The notes: generated from the sequence alone by a model not told the origin. 9,611 bases of DNA from JBGPYM01 sp041493205 (GCA_041493205.1 JBGPYM010000111.1:1-9611), one strand, 5' to 3'; counted from the first letter of the stretch, positions 1-7,420 are shown. Numbers and translations are program-made.

Positions 1-578
1 GCCAGCCGCTCGAAGACGGCCGCGTGACAATCAGCCGCACCCGCCTCTCCGTCGATTACCCCGCCAACTTCATGCTCGTCTGTGCGATGAATCCGTGCCC
101 CTGCGGGTATTTCACCGATCCGGGAAAGGAGTGCACTTGCCAGCCGGGCATCATCCAGAAATACCTCACGAGAATCTCCGGCCCGCTCCTCGACAGGATC
201 GACCTTCACATCGAAGTCCCGGCGGTCAGGTACCGCGAGCTCTCAGGCGCCGAATCCGGGGAGCCCTCGTCGGCGATTCGCGACCGGGTGGGCCGCGCAC
301 GGCAGATCCAGGCGGACCGGTTCCGGGGAAGGACGGGAATGTTCGCCAATGCCGACATGCAGCCGCGCGATATCCGGCAATTCTGCAAGCTCACCCCCGA
401 TTGTAACGAGCTGCTCAAAATGGCGATTACGAAAATCGGGCTCTCTGCGCGCGCCTATGACCGGATCCTGAAGGTGGGCAGGACCATCGCCGACCTCGCG
501 GGCGCGGACGACATCCGCCCCGAACACATCGCCGAAGCAATACAGTACCGGAGCCTCGACAGAAACCTCTTTGCGTGA
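1..578 (+). CDS. YifB/ComM-family Mg-chelatase-like AAA+ ATPase, C-terminal part (5' truncated)
   Basis: The reading frame is open from the window edge (first full codon at position 3), so the gene begins upstream and only about 191 C-terminal residues are present. The visible part opens with a QPLEDGRVTISR stretch, the end of the AAA+ core as in YifB/ComM proteins. Next comes the family's cysteine cluster (NPCPCG, then a CTC motif about ten residues later), which may bind zinc, and the GPLLDRIDLHIEVP segment. The last 90 or so residues match the Mg-chelatase C-terminal helical domain (RILKVGRTIADLAG, then HIAEAIQYRSLDR). Family knowledge: ComM is a hexameric helicase promoting branch migration during natural transformation, while many YifB homologues are uncharacterised. 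The Walker A and B motifs lie outside the window, so an intact ATPase site cannot be checked. The stop is TGA at 576-578. Confidence 0.95.
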   Translation, partial: QPLEDGRVTISRTRLSVDYPANFMLVCAMNPCPCGYFTDPGKECTCQPGIIQKYLTRISGPLLDRIDLHIEVPAVRYRELSGAESGEPSSAIRDRVGRARQIQADRFRGRTGMFANADMQPRDIRQFCKLTPDCNELLKMAITKIGLSARAYDRILKVGRTIADLAGADDIRPEHIAEAIQYRSLDRNLFA

Positions 579-676
579 GGCAATCCGTTCTTTGTCAACC
601 AACACTTCCACAAACACCGGCCACAGGATTAAAATCACAATACGCTGAATTCATCATCCAATTGCCAATGTGAAGG

Positions 677-718
677 GGCGGAGACGCCGAAGGCCGGAAC
701 GAATACAGGAATGCCTGT
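677..718. other. Two short hairpins in the gap after the YifB-like gene
   Basis: Two small perfect inverted repeats sit in the 579-793 gap. GGCG-GAGA-CGCC (677-688) would form a 4-bp stem closed by a GNRA-type tetraloop. ACAGG-AATG-CCTGT (705-718) would form a 5-bp stem. Neither is followed by a T-run, so they do not look like a classical intrinsic terminator. They could mark an mRNA 3' end or be chance. Nothing else is recognisable in this gap, and I could not find a promoter of the type seen at 5503 or 8868. Confidence 0.25.
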
Positions 719-793
719 GTTAACTCATTAATCGACATTCCCGCACCCACTGAGCCATTCGTCGCTGGGACGGAATTTCATCCTTACTATGTC

Positions 794-1144
794 ATGACAC
801 GCCCGCGGGACAGAATAATTGCCTTATTCGTCGGAATGGCGTACCTGCTCTCCGCCACCTTCGCGGAAGTGGGCCATGCGCACTTCCCTGTGGAGGGATC
901 TGGTTCCCACGCAGAGCTGCACAGCCACGACTGCGGGGCGAATGAGATTCACAAGCCTCTTGGCTCGGCAGAGGGATGTGCACTTTGCCAACGAATTGCC
1001 CAATTTACGCCCCTCCCCTCAACCCCGATTTCCGCTATTGCTTCAACCCGGCTACTTACCTGGGTGTTTGTTCCGTCACCTTCGCCACTCGAACATACCT
1101 TCACCTGGATCGCCAAGCGCGGCCCTCCGGCTCCCGTTTCCTGA
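794..1144 (+). CDS. Small exported His/Cys-rich protein, DUF2946-like
   Basis: This 116-residue protein has a basic N-terminus (MTRPRDR) and a hydrophobic stretch at about residues 8-24, consistent with a signal peptide or membrane anchor. A metal-ligand-rich segment follows: H28 and H30, H39, H43, H45, C47, H53 and a C62-A-L-C65 pair. A second moderately hydrophobic region covers about 79-93, and the protein ends in KRGPPAPVS. Small proteins with an N-terminal signal, a His cluster, CxxC and a C-terminal R-x-PP tail resemble the DUF2946 type, which is often found near TonB receptors and is thought to relate to metals. The match is by eye, so both assignment and function are uncertain. The gene lies 94 bp before the TonB receptor gene. 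No clear Shine-Dalgarno precedes the ATG. M15 (836) is an alternative start but would remove the basic n-region. Confidence 0.7.
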   Translation: MTRPRDRIIALFVGMAYLLSATFAEVGHAHFPVEGSGSHAELHSHDCGANEIHKPLGSAEGCALCQRIAQFTPLPSTPISAIASTRLLTWVFVPSPSPLEHTFTWIAKRGPPAPVS

Positions 1145-1154
1145 AGTCCTCCAA

Positions 1155-1166
1155 TCGTCGTCGTCG
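1155..1166 (+). repeat. Four tandem TCG triplets between the small gene and the TonB gene
   Basis: TCG is repeated four times and followed by TCA, inside the 1145-1238 spacer. It is short and could be chance in GC-rich DNA. The rest of the spacer shows no riboswitch-like or terminator-like structure that I can recognise. Confidence 0.4.
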
Positions 1167-1226
1167 TCATCAGTCTCTGCCGGTGTCCTCTCTGGCTGCC
1201 GGCGTGGGCCTCATCAGTCATTTCCT

Positions 1227-1230
1227 GGAG
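1227..1230 (+). promoter_or_regulatory. Shine-Dalgarno GGAG fixing the TonB receptor start
   Basis: GGAG lies 8 nt upstream of the ATG at 1239, and the frame starting there opens with a good signal peptide. This favours 1239 over the much longer open frame that reaches back to 819. Confidence 0.75.
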
Positions 1231-1238
1231 AACCTGAA

Positions 1239-3596
1239 ATGGGATCAAGACGATTCATTGTGCTGTTGTGTGCACTTGCGTGCACCATGGGCGCTGTACG
1301 AGCCTCATTTTCTGCATTCAACACCGCAGACACACATAGTTTTACTGTCACCGTCTATGACAAAGAATCTGGCTCGCCGCTTGAGCTGGTCCGCGTCCTC
1401 ATTATCAGGGATGGCACGCTGATTCAGGTCGGGTTGACGAATCCGACGGGCGTAACCGTTTTTCGTGATGTGCCTTCAGGCCAGTATGTCCTCGGTACGA
1501 GGAGGCTGGGATACGCGGACTATTCCGATACCCTTTCGATCGACCCCTCCCATTCCTCGGTGACAGTCCGCATTAGTGAAGGAACCATCCAGACGCAGGC
1601 GGTTGAGGTCAGCGGTTCACGATTCTCCAACGTGTCATCCATGGTTGACATCAGAACGGGCAATCAGGTCCTGGAAGGCGAAACGTATCACCCCGCCCCC
1701 ACAGCACAGGCGACGGATCTCATCCAGGAGAACCTCGCGGGCTCAGTGCGTGCGCCGACGGGTGAAGTCCATATTCGGGGAATGCACGGAGAGTACACTT
1801 ACTTTATCGACGGGGTGCCGATACCCCTGGGCGTTTTTGGAGGGCTCAACGACATCATCGACAATCGGGTCGTTGACCGTGCGACTTTTTACACCGGTGG
1901 GTTTCCCGCAGAGTACGGCGGACAGTGCGCCGCGATCGTTGACATGCATACCCGCGTGCCGAGCGGCCGCTTTCACCTTGACGCGTCGAGTTACGCCGGA
2001 AGCTACCTCACCTCCGATAACAGCTCACTGGGTGATCGCGTCGGTGCTTTGAAATCCCTGAACTCCAATGGTCAGAACCTTTCGTTAAGCAACAGAACGG
2101 GAAACCTGGGTTTCTTTGTATCCGGCACGCGGCAGGAGACCGACCGCCGCATCGATCAACCCGTCGAGAACCTGTTTCACGACCACGGGTTCAATTATTT
2201 TGCCTACGGCAAATTGTACTACATCTTCTCCGAAAACGATTACATGACTACTAATCTGGGGTACAGTCAGACGGAAACTCAGGTCCCGTTTGACTCAGCC
2301 GAAGGTATCCTCTTCGATACCCAGAATACGCATGACGCGTTTCAGACTTTCTCGTATTTCCACAGGATTCCGGGAGACGACGATCAGGAAAGCAACCTCT
2401 TCATCGGGCTCTACGCACGCGAAGGGGGGTTGCGGTATGACCCGAGCATCCTGGATGACACGAAGCAATTTCTTGAGGGCGACACAGCGACAGGCTATGT
2501 TGTTGCCCAGCGCCGTTCATTTACCACGCTGGGCCTTCGGGTCAAGTACGATGTTCAACTCTCCCACCAGTTCACCTATTCTGTCGGGATGGACTACGGC
2601 CACTCGTCCGGGAGTGAAGATTTCGCATTTCTGCCCGAGGCGGGGACAGGCCCGGTATTCAGCGGCGACTTCTCCGGGTTCGACGTGGCAGGGTTCGCTC
2701 AGGTGGGGTGGCACCCGCTGGAGTGGATTGCAATCGACGCGGGACTGCGGTACGACCAGCACAACTCCCCGGACATTCCGTCACAGGACCAGATGAGTCC
2801 CCGTGTCAAGGTAAGCTTCTTCCCTGACGTGGTCAGCACGATCTCGCTGTACTACGGGAGGCTTTTCATACCGACAAATATCGAGGGGCTGCACCGGCTC
2901 GCGCTGCAAATTGGGGGTTCGAACTCAGGAACTCTTCCTGAACGCGACAAATTCTATGAGGCGGTGTATACACGCAGCTGGCCCCTCAATCTCTCGAGCA
3001 AAATCGCCCTGTTTCACAAGGACGGCGCGCCGGGGATCGACGATCAGACCCTCGGGTCGAGCTCCGTCCGGACGCCGGTGAACCTTGCGCTGGAAAACAT
3101 CACAGGCCTTGAGCTTGCACTCACGTACAATGATCCTTCCTCGCCGTTTTCGGGATTCGCCAATGCCGCACTGATTCACGCGTACGCACGCGGACCGGTA
3201 TCCGGCGCGTTTCTCGCGCCGGACAGCTCCGCCGATATCTTTGACAACGATCATGACCAGCGGCTTTCGGCTGTCGTCGGAGTGAACTACCAACAGTCCG
3301 GATTCTTCGTCAATCTGCGCGGACTGTACGGATCGGGCCTGACAAACGGCAACGGCTCATACGCATTCAAGACGGGCCTCTTCGACTTCAACCAGGGTGC
3401 GCACACCGACCCGGCCTGGATCTTGAATTGCGGCGCCGGGTATTCCATTCCGCTGGGCGAGGGGCATTCCCTTGAACCGTCAGTTTATGTCACAAACCTT
3501 CTGGATCATCCGCACCTTATCAAAGGGGCTTTTTTTAGCGGGGCTTCCTTCGAAGAACGTCGCAACGTGCTCGTGAAACTCTCCTATCACTTGTAA
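1239..3596 (+). CDS. TonB-dependent outer-membrane receptor with N-terminal carboxypeptidase-regulatory-like domain
   Basis: This 785-residue protein is a gated outer-membrane transporter, driven in the family by the TonB/ExbB/ExbD complex. Layout: signal peptide (about 1-24; MGSRR, then a hydrophobic core); a beta-sandwich carboxypeptidase-regulatory-like domain (about 34-115; VTVYDKESGSPLELVRV, then GQYVLGTRRLGY); a possible TonB-box-like VEVSG at 122-126; a plug domain (about 130-240) with VHIRGMHGEYTYFIDGVPI and FPAEYGGQCAAIVDMHTR; and a barrel of about 540 residues with alternating aromatic strands. The last residues are SYHL, so the usual terminal aromatic is replaced by Leu, with Tyr third from the end. 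A Cys (C230) sits in the conserved YGG segment of the plug. The preceding His/Cys-rich gene and the following exported hydrolase and barrel genes suggest a shared import locus. Substrate is unknown; metal chelate, siderophore or other ester-containing ligands are possibilities. The start was chosen from the Shine-Dalgarno and signal peptide. Confidence 0.93.
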   Translation: MGSRRFIVLLCALACTMGAVRASFSAFNTADTHSFTVTVYDKESGSPLELVRVLIIRDGTLIQVGLTNPTGVTVFRDVPSGQYVLGTRRLGYADYSDTLSIDPSHSSVTVRISEGTIQTQAVEVSGSRFSNVSSMVDIRTGNQVLEGETYHPAPTAQATDLIQENLAGSVRAPTGEVHIRGMHGEYTYFIDGVPIPLGVFGGLNDIIDNRVVDRATFYTGGFPAEYGGQCAAIVDMHTRVPSGRFHLDASSYAGSYLTSDNSSLGDRVGALKSLNSNGQNLSLSNRTGNLGFFVSGTRQETDRRIDQPVENLFHDHGFNYFAYGKLYYIFSENDYMTTNLGYSQTETQVPFDSAEGILFDTQNTHDAFQTFSYFHRIPGDDDQESNLFIGLYAREGGLRYDPSILDDTKQFLEGDTATGYVVAQRRSFTTLGLRVKYDVQLSHQFTYSVGMDYGHSSGSEDFAFLPEAGTGPVFSGDFSGFDVAGFAQVGWHPLEWIAIDAGLRYDQHNSPDIPSQDQMSPRVKVSFFPDVVSTISLYYGRLFIPTNIEGLHRLALQIGGSNSGTLPERDKFYEAVYTRSWPLNLSSKIALFHKDGAPGIDDQTLGSSSVRTPVNLALENITGLELALTYNDPSSPFSGFANAALIHAYARGPVSGAFLAPDSSADIFDNDHDQRLSAVVGVNYQQSGFFVNLRGLYGSGLTNGNGSYAFKTGLFDFNQGAHTDPAWILNCGAGYSIPLGEGHSLEPSVYVTNLLDHPHLIKGAFFSGASFEERRNVLVKLSYHL

Positions 3597-3647
3597 GGAG
3601 GCTGTCGAAATCGCTCATCCACGTTCGACCACATGGTGAGAGGGCCC

Positions 3648-3669
3648 CACGCACAACAACACACACACA
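3648..3669 (+). repeat. CA-rich low-complexity leader before the hydrolase gene
   Basis: A stretch made almost entirely of C and A with a single G lies directly before the GGAGG of the next gene. It would leave the mRNA unstructured around the ribosome binding site. It also argues against the upstream ATG at 3633 being the real start, since translation through it gives a poor His/Gln-rich N-terminus. Confidence 0.5.
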
Positions 3670-3670
3670 G

Positions 3671-3675
3671 GGAGG
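3671..3675 (+). promoter_or_regulatory. Shine-Dalgarno GGAGG fixing the hydrolase start
   Basis: This strong GGAGG lies 8 nt before the ATG at 3684, which directly begins a signal peptide. It decides between 3684 and the in-frame ATG at 3633. Confidence 0.85.
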
Positions 3676-3683
3676 AAGCAGCA

Positions 3684-4634
3684 ATGCAGAAGCCGAGAGG
3701 TGCGGGGGTAAGTGTTTTGGTCGCCTTGTTCTTCTTTGGCATTTTGATCCAGGCGCAGCCTCAAAGTGACTCCAACCGGATCGACCAATCAATGCCGCCC
3801 GAGGTTCGATCCGGCCATATCCGGGCGAACGACCTGGCGTATTACTATGAAATTCGAGGAAAAGGCGAGCCCCTGCTGTTGCTGCACGGCGGACTCGGTC
3901 AGATCGAAATGTTCAAGCCCATCCTCCCGCTGCTTGCAGAACACCGTCAGGTGATCGCCGTGGACCTTCATGGACATGGCCGTACTTCGCTCGGCACCCG
4001 GTCGATCAGTCTGAAGGACATGGGGGATGATATGGCGCTCATTCTCAAAGAGCTCGGGTATACGCAGGTCGACGTGCTCGGGTATTCGCTTGGCGGGGGC
4101 GTCGGACTCCGGTTGGCGGTCCAGCATCCCGCACTGGTGCGGCGGCTGGCCCTCGTATCGACCGGGTATGCGCAGGACGGATTCTATCCGGAAATGCTGC
4201 CGCAGCAGGCGCAGGTCGGTGCCGCATTGGCGGAGATGATGAAGGATACGCCCATGTATAAATCGTACGTCGCCGTAGCTCCCAACCCGGGGGATTTCCC
4301 GGAGCTGCTTAATCGGATGGGTGCACTCATGCGCACGCCCTACGACTGGTCTGAGGATGTCCGGAAACTCGCAATGCCTGTCATGCTTGTGTACGGCGAC
4401 GGCGACATGTTCCGCCCCGAGCACATTGTGAAGTTCTACCAGCTTCTGGGCGGCGGGCTGAGAGACGCAGGGTGGGGGCGTGAGAACATGTCAAAAAACC
4501 GACTGGCGATCCTGCCGGACCTGACGCACTACGATATATTCCTATCGCCAAAGCTGGCAACGACCGTCCTGCCGTTCCTCAACGGCGAAACCAACGCGGG
4601 AAGCTGGGCAAAGCAAGTGCAGGAAACGAAGTAG
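3684..4634 (+). CDS. Exported alpha/beta-fold hydrolase
   Basis: This 316-residue serine hydrolase carries a signal peptide (about 1-24: MQKPRG, a hydrophobic core, then a likely cleavage near IQAQ), so it should act in the periplasm or outside the cell. Fold landmarks are clear: the oxyanion-hole strand LLLLHGG (64-70), DLHGHGRT (94-101), the nucleophile elbow GYSLGG with S135, a probable acid D241 in VYGDGDMF, and the catalytic histidine H282 in DLTHYDIF. All three triad positions are present, so it is probably active. A cap region of about 70 residues separates the elbow from the acid strand. The substrate cannot be told from the sequence; esterases, lactonases and haloalkane-type hydrolases share this fold. 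The gene follows the TonB receptor by 87 bp and precedes the barrel gene by 21 bp, which suggests co-transcription and a role in processing the imported ligand. Confidence 0.92.
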   Translation: MQKPRGAGVSVLVALFFFGILIQAQPQSDSNRIDQSMPPEVRSGHIRANDLAYYYEIRGKGEPLLLLHGGLGQIEMFKPILPLLAEHRQVIAVDLHGHGRTSLGTRSISLKDMGDDMALILKELGYTQVDVLGYSLGGGVGLRLAVQHPALVRRLALVSTGYAQDGFYPEMLPQQAQVGAALAEMMKDTPMYKSYVAVAPNPGDFPELLNRMGALMRTPYDWSEDVRKLAMPVMLVYGDGDMFRPEHIVKFYQLLGGGLRDAGWGRENMSKNRLAILPDLTHYDIFLSPKLATTVLPFLNGETNAGSWAKQVQETK

Positions 4635-4655
4635 GAGTCAACCAACGAAAACTCT

Positions 4656-5486
4656 ATGACATCGATTCTCCGCCGTTGTGGGTTGATGTTGTGCGTGGCC
4701 GGGGTCACGTACGCGCCGGGCTTCGCGCAGGGTGATGAGGACGAAGAAGAGCAGCCCTGGAACGTATCGATTGCAACGCGTTACCTGAGCAAGTACTCGC
4801 AGCTCGGGGTTGACCTTAGCCAGGATATGCCCGCTCTGACGGTGGAGGGCGGCATCACGCACGCAAGCGGGTTTACCTTCGGTGCGGCATCCTTCTATGT
4901 GACAGGCTCAAACGGGGGGTACGAGCAATCTTCCTTCCACGTGGGATACGAGCGCGCGATCACGAAGTTCGTCAGTTTTGCGGGAACCTATACGTACCAC
5001 GCCTACACCAGCGATACGCTCAACACGCTGGCGGGGCTCAAGAGCACAGTGACGCTCGGGGCTTCGTTCCATATGGCCCCGTTTCTCGCTTCCATCACAT
5101 ACAATTCGTTCCTCGGCGACGGGGCGGCAAATTTCATCGGGGTCGGAGGGTCTGCAAGTCTTTCATTGGGAAGCTTGACGCTCGACCCGGAACTTCAGGT
5201 GAGTTTTGTATCGCAGACGGTCAGCGAGACCCTGCTCCCCAAGAACAGGGGAAACGCGAAGGGAGTGGGGAAGGGTCTGGCAAAACAACAGGGCGGATCG
5301 ACGACCACCAGCACCACGATTACGGGATTGAGCGATCTGACCATTCAGCTCTCCGCCGCCTATTCTCTCGGCAAGGGATTTGCGATTTCCCTGACGCCCG
5401 CATACGTGTACGCCCCGACAGATCTTGCCGCGCGCACCTCGCAATTCCTCTGGGCAGCTGCCATCACCTATTCCATGGATTTCTGA
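4656..5486 (+). CDS. Small outer-membrane beta-barrel protein
   Basis: This 276-residue protein begins with a signal peptide (about 1-24, ending PGFAQ) and then an acidic patch DEDEEE (27-32). The rest is a run of amphipathic beta-strands with alternating hydrophobic residues and many Gly, Ser, Thr and Tyr. It ends in YSMDF, with the terminal Phe typical of substrates of the BAM outer-membrane assembly machine. The opening (WNVSIATRYLSKYSQLG, then MPALTVEGG and HASGFTFGA) resembles the Gcw_chp-type outer-membrane family by eye, but I hold that loosely. A low-complexity insert rich in Lys, Gly and Thr (about 195-223) lies between two strand blocks and is probably a long surface loop. The gene starts 21 bp after the hydrolase stop, so it is likely in the same operon. 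The only GGAG upstream is about 18 nt away, so initiation does not rely on a well-placed Shine-Dalgarno. Confidence 0.82.
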   Translation: MTSILRRCGLMLCVAGVTYAPGFAQGDEDEEEQPWNVSIATRYLSKYSQLGVDLSQDMPALTVEGGITHASGFTFGAASFYVTGSNGGYEQSSFHVGYERAITKFVSFAGTYTYHAYTSDTLNTLAGLKSTVTLGASFHMAPFLASITYNSFLGDGAANFIGVGGSASLSLGSLTLDPELQVSFVSQTVSETLLPKNRGNAKGVGKGLAKQQGGSTTTSTTITGLSDLTIQLSAAYSLGKGFAISLTPAYVYAPTDLAARTSQFLWAAAITYSMDF

Positions 5487-5502
5487 CCGCTCACTCTGCG
5501 TA

Positions 5503-5533
5503 TTTGAAACTCCTTCCTGCTTTCCGTACCTTG
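5503..5533 (+). promoter_or_regulatory. Bacteroidetes-like promoter upstream of isocitrate dehydrogenase
   Basis: TTTGAAACT starts at 5503. TTGAAAC (5504-5510) is followed after exactly 16 nt by TACCTTG (5527-5533). TTTG and TACCTTG are 20 nt apart, close to the known Bacteroidetes pattern of TTTG at -33 and TAnnTTTG at -7. The same arrangement recurs at 8868. The predicted transcript would start near 5540, giving a leader of about 20 nt that contains the AAGGA ribosome site at 5551-5555. No terminator was seen between the preceding barrel gene and this element. Confidence 0.6.
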
Positions 5534-5560
5534 TGATACTTCACATTCACAAGGAATTCC

Positions 5561-6574
5561 ATGCACAAGGTTACGCTCATCCCCGGCGACGGGATCGGTC
5601 CGAGTATCGCCGATGTCGCCGTCAGAGTCATTGAAGCCTCCGGAGTAAAGATCGAGTGGGACAGGGTGGACGCCGGCCTTTCAGCGATCGATAAGTACAA
5701 GGACCCGCTCCCTCCCCATGTCTTTGAATCCATCAGGTCTACGAACGTCGCCCTCAAGGGCCCTCTCACGACGCCAATCGGTTCGGGCTTCCGCAGCGCG
5801 AACGTGGCGCTCCGGAAAGAGTTCGACCTTTACAGCAACGTCCGCCCGGCCCGCTCGTTCAAGGGCGTCCCGTCGCGCTACGAGAATATCGACCTGGTCA
5901 TCGTCCGTGAAAACACCGAAGAATTCTATGCCGGGATTGAACACTACATCGACCCCTCCCGCAGCGCTGCGGAGACCATCGGCGTCGTCACGCGGTCGGG
6001 GTCGGAACGGATCGTCCGATATGCGTACGAATACGCACGCAAGCATGGCCGGAAAAAGGTCACCACCGTCCATAAGGCGAACATCCTCAAGTACACGGGC
6101 GGGCTCTTCCTGGAAGTTTCCCGGAAGACCGGGTTGGAATACCCGGACATCAAGACGGAAGACAAGATCGTCGATAACATGGCGATGCAGATGGTGCTCA
6201 ATCCGTATCAGTTCGACGTGATCGTCACAACAAATCTCTTCGGTGATATCCTCTCGGATCTTGCTTCCGGACTTGTGGGCGGCCTCGGACTCGCGCCGGG
6301 GGCGAACATTGGTTATAACGCTGCGATCTTTGAAGCGGTCCATGGGAGCGCACCCGATATTACGGGCAAGAATATTGCCAATCCGTGCGCGATTATCCTG
6401 GCGGGCGTCATGCTCCTGCGCCATCTGAATGAGGGCCCGGCTGCGGACAGGGTCGAACGCGCCGTGGAGGATGTGGTGGGGGAGGGAAAGTACGTTACCC
6501 GCGACCTGAACCCGCAATCGCAGGTCGGCACGAAGGAGATGGGCGACGCCATCGTCAAGAAGCTGGTGGGATGA
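5561..6574 (+). CDS. NAD-type isocitrate dehydrogenase (isocitrate/isopropylmalate dehydrogenase family)
   Basis: This 337-residue cytosolic enzyme should convert isocitrate to 2-oxoglutarate and CO2 in the TCA cycle. The short length and the segments ALKGPLTTPIGSGFRSANVALR and FDLYSNVRP match the NAD-dependent (IDH3-like) branch. Expected substrate residues are visible: S79, N81, R85, R95, R116, Y123, K172 in TVHKANILK, D205, and the metal ligands D229 and D233 in LFGDILSD. The S79 position separates it from isopropylmalate dehydrogenases, which carry a hydrophobic residue there. In HGSAPDITGKNIANP, D266-I267 occupy the positions that are Lys-Tyr in the NADP enzyme of E. coli, pointing to NAD+. 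Homoisocitrate or other 2-hydroxy-acid substrates cannot be fully excluded. AAGGA (5551-5555) sits 5 nt before the ATG. The stop overlaps the next start as ATGA. Confidence 0.93.
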   Translation: MHKVTLIPGDGIGPSIADVAVRVIEASGVKIEWDRVDAGLSAIDKYKDPLPPHVFESIRSTNVALKGPLTTPIGSGFRSANVALRKEFDLYSNVRPARSFKGVPSRYENIDLVIVRENTEEFYAGIEHYIDPSRSAAETIGVVTRSGSERIVRYAYEYARKHGRKKVTTVHKANILKYTGGLFLEVSRKTGLEYPDIKTEDKIVDNMAMQMVLNPYQFDVIVTTNLFGDILSDLASGLVGGLGLAPGANIGYNAAIFEAVHGSAPDITGKNIANPCAIILAGVMLLRHLNEGPAADRVERAVEDVVGEGKYVTRDLNPQSQVGTKEMGDAIVKKLVG

Positions 6575-7404
6575 CCGGTCAGTGCAACATATGCGGCTGG
6601 CAGGGTGAGTTCCTCCACCCGGACCAGGAGCGGGAGGGGCTCCATTGCGGCAACTGTGCCTCCTCCGCCCGTTACCGTGCCGTCATCTACTGGCTCGGAC
6701 GCGTGACGGGCCGGAACGACCGTCCGCTCCACGAATGGAATCCCGACCGTTCCATCGCCATACTGGAATCGAGCGCCCGGGGCTCCTACCCGATGATGCT
6801 CGCGGATAAATTCGACTACTACGAAACAGAATTCGATCCGGAAAAAATCGCCGCCGGCGCGCCCCCCCGCCGGTACGCAGATTTCCAGAGACTCGGGTTT
6901 GCCGACAACACGTTCGACATCGCCATCGCAAGCGATGTCTTCGAGCATGTGCGCGATGACGCAGCCGGCTACCGCGAAATCCTGAGAACGCTCAAGCCGC
7001 AGGGGACGTTCATCCTGACCGTCCCCTATGCGCATCAACAGGCACGAACGGTCACACGTATCGACACGAGCGGCCCGGCCGATGTGCACATCCTCGAACC
7101 CGAGTATCACGGCGGCGGCGGACATACAATCACGTACCGGAATTACGGCCGGGACCTCCTCCCGCTCCTCCGTCAGACCGGCTTCAGCGTCATGCACGCG
7201 GTGACGGATCTCCCGCGCCATGCCGTCCCGCCGATGAGCGTCATCCTCGCTCAGAAATCGGACTACATTGAGTTTCCCGCGGACGGGCAGGGGAGTGGAA
7301 CGATGCGGCCGCTCGGGCTGTTGATTCCGTACCGTCTGTTCCTGCTCCTGAAGTTTAATGCGCAGGGGTTCCTCCGGTTTCTGCGCGCGTTTGCCCGGCG
7401 GTAA
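6571..7404 (+). CDS. Zinc-ribbon class I SAM-dependent methyltransferase
   Basis: This 277-residue protein begins with a four-cysteine zinc ribbon (C5-x2-C8 and C26-x2-C29), followed by SSARYRA. A Rossmann-type methyltransferase core runs from about 60 to 155. Core motifs are IAILESSARGSYPMML (62-77) at the motif I position, FADNTFDIAIASDVFEHV (110-127), and REILRTLKPQGTFILTVPY (135-153). Motif I is degenerate: it lacks the usual acidic residue followed by GxG, as in other methyltransferases of this zinc-ribbon subgroup. The last 30 residues are hydrophobic and basic (LGLLIPYRLFLLLKF) and could touch the membrane. The target is unknown; small molecules, glycans or lipids are all possible. Its ATG overlaps the dehydrogenase TGA, so translation is probably coupled, but no metabolic link is evident. 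Confidence 0.87.
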   Translation: MTGQCNICGWQGEFLHPDQEREGLHCGNCASSARYRAVIYWLGRVTGRNDRPLHEWNPDRSIAILESSARGSYPMMLADKFDYYETEFDPEKIAAGAPPRRYADFQRLGFADNTFDIAIASDVFEHVRDDAAGYREILRTLKPQGTFILTVPYAHQQARTVTRIDTSGPADVHILEPEYHGGGGHTITYRNYGRDLLPLLRQTGFSVMHAVTDLPRHAVPPMSVILAQKSDYIEFPADGQGSGTMRPLGLLIPYRLFLLLKFNAQGFLRFLRAFARR

Positions 7405-7420
7405 CAGCGGGCACGATTTC

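Noticed and set aside
579..793. Intrinsic terminator or riboswitch in the gap after the YifB-like gene
   Set aside because: The two hairpins are short and lack a T-tract, and no known riboswitch core could be recognised.
819..1238. Upstream extension of the TonB receptor frame by 140 codons, overlapping the small His/Cys-rich gene
   Set aside because: The extension has no signal peptide or recognisable domain, is Pro/Ser/Arg-rich like an out-of-frame read, and the ATG at 1239 has both a Shine-Dalgarno and a signal peptide.
3633..3683. Earlier ATG for the alpha/beta hydrolase
   Set aside because: It would add a Gln/His-rich stretch before the signal peptide and lacks a ribosome site, while GGAGG is well placed for 3684.
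5681..6517. Antisense open frame (278 codons) across isocitrate dehydrogenase
   Set aside because: It lies opposite a gene with full catalytic motifs, and its translation has no recognisable domain.
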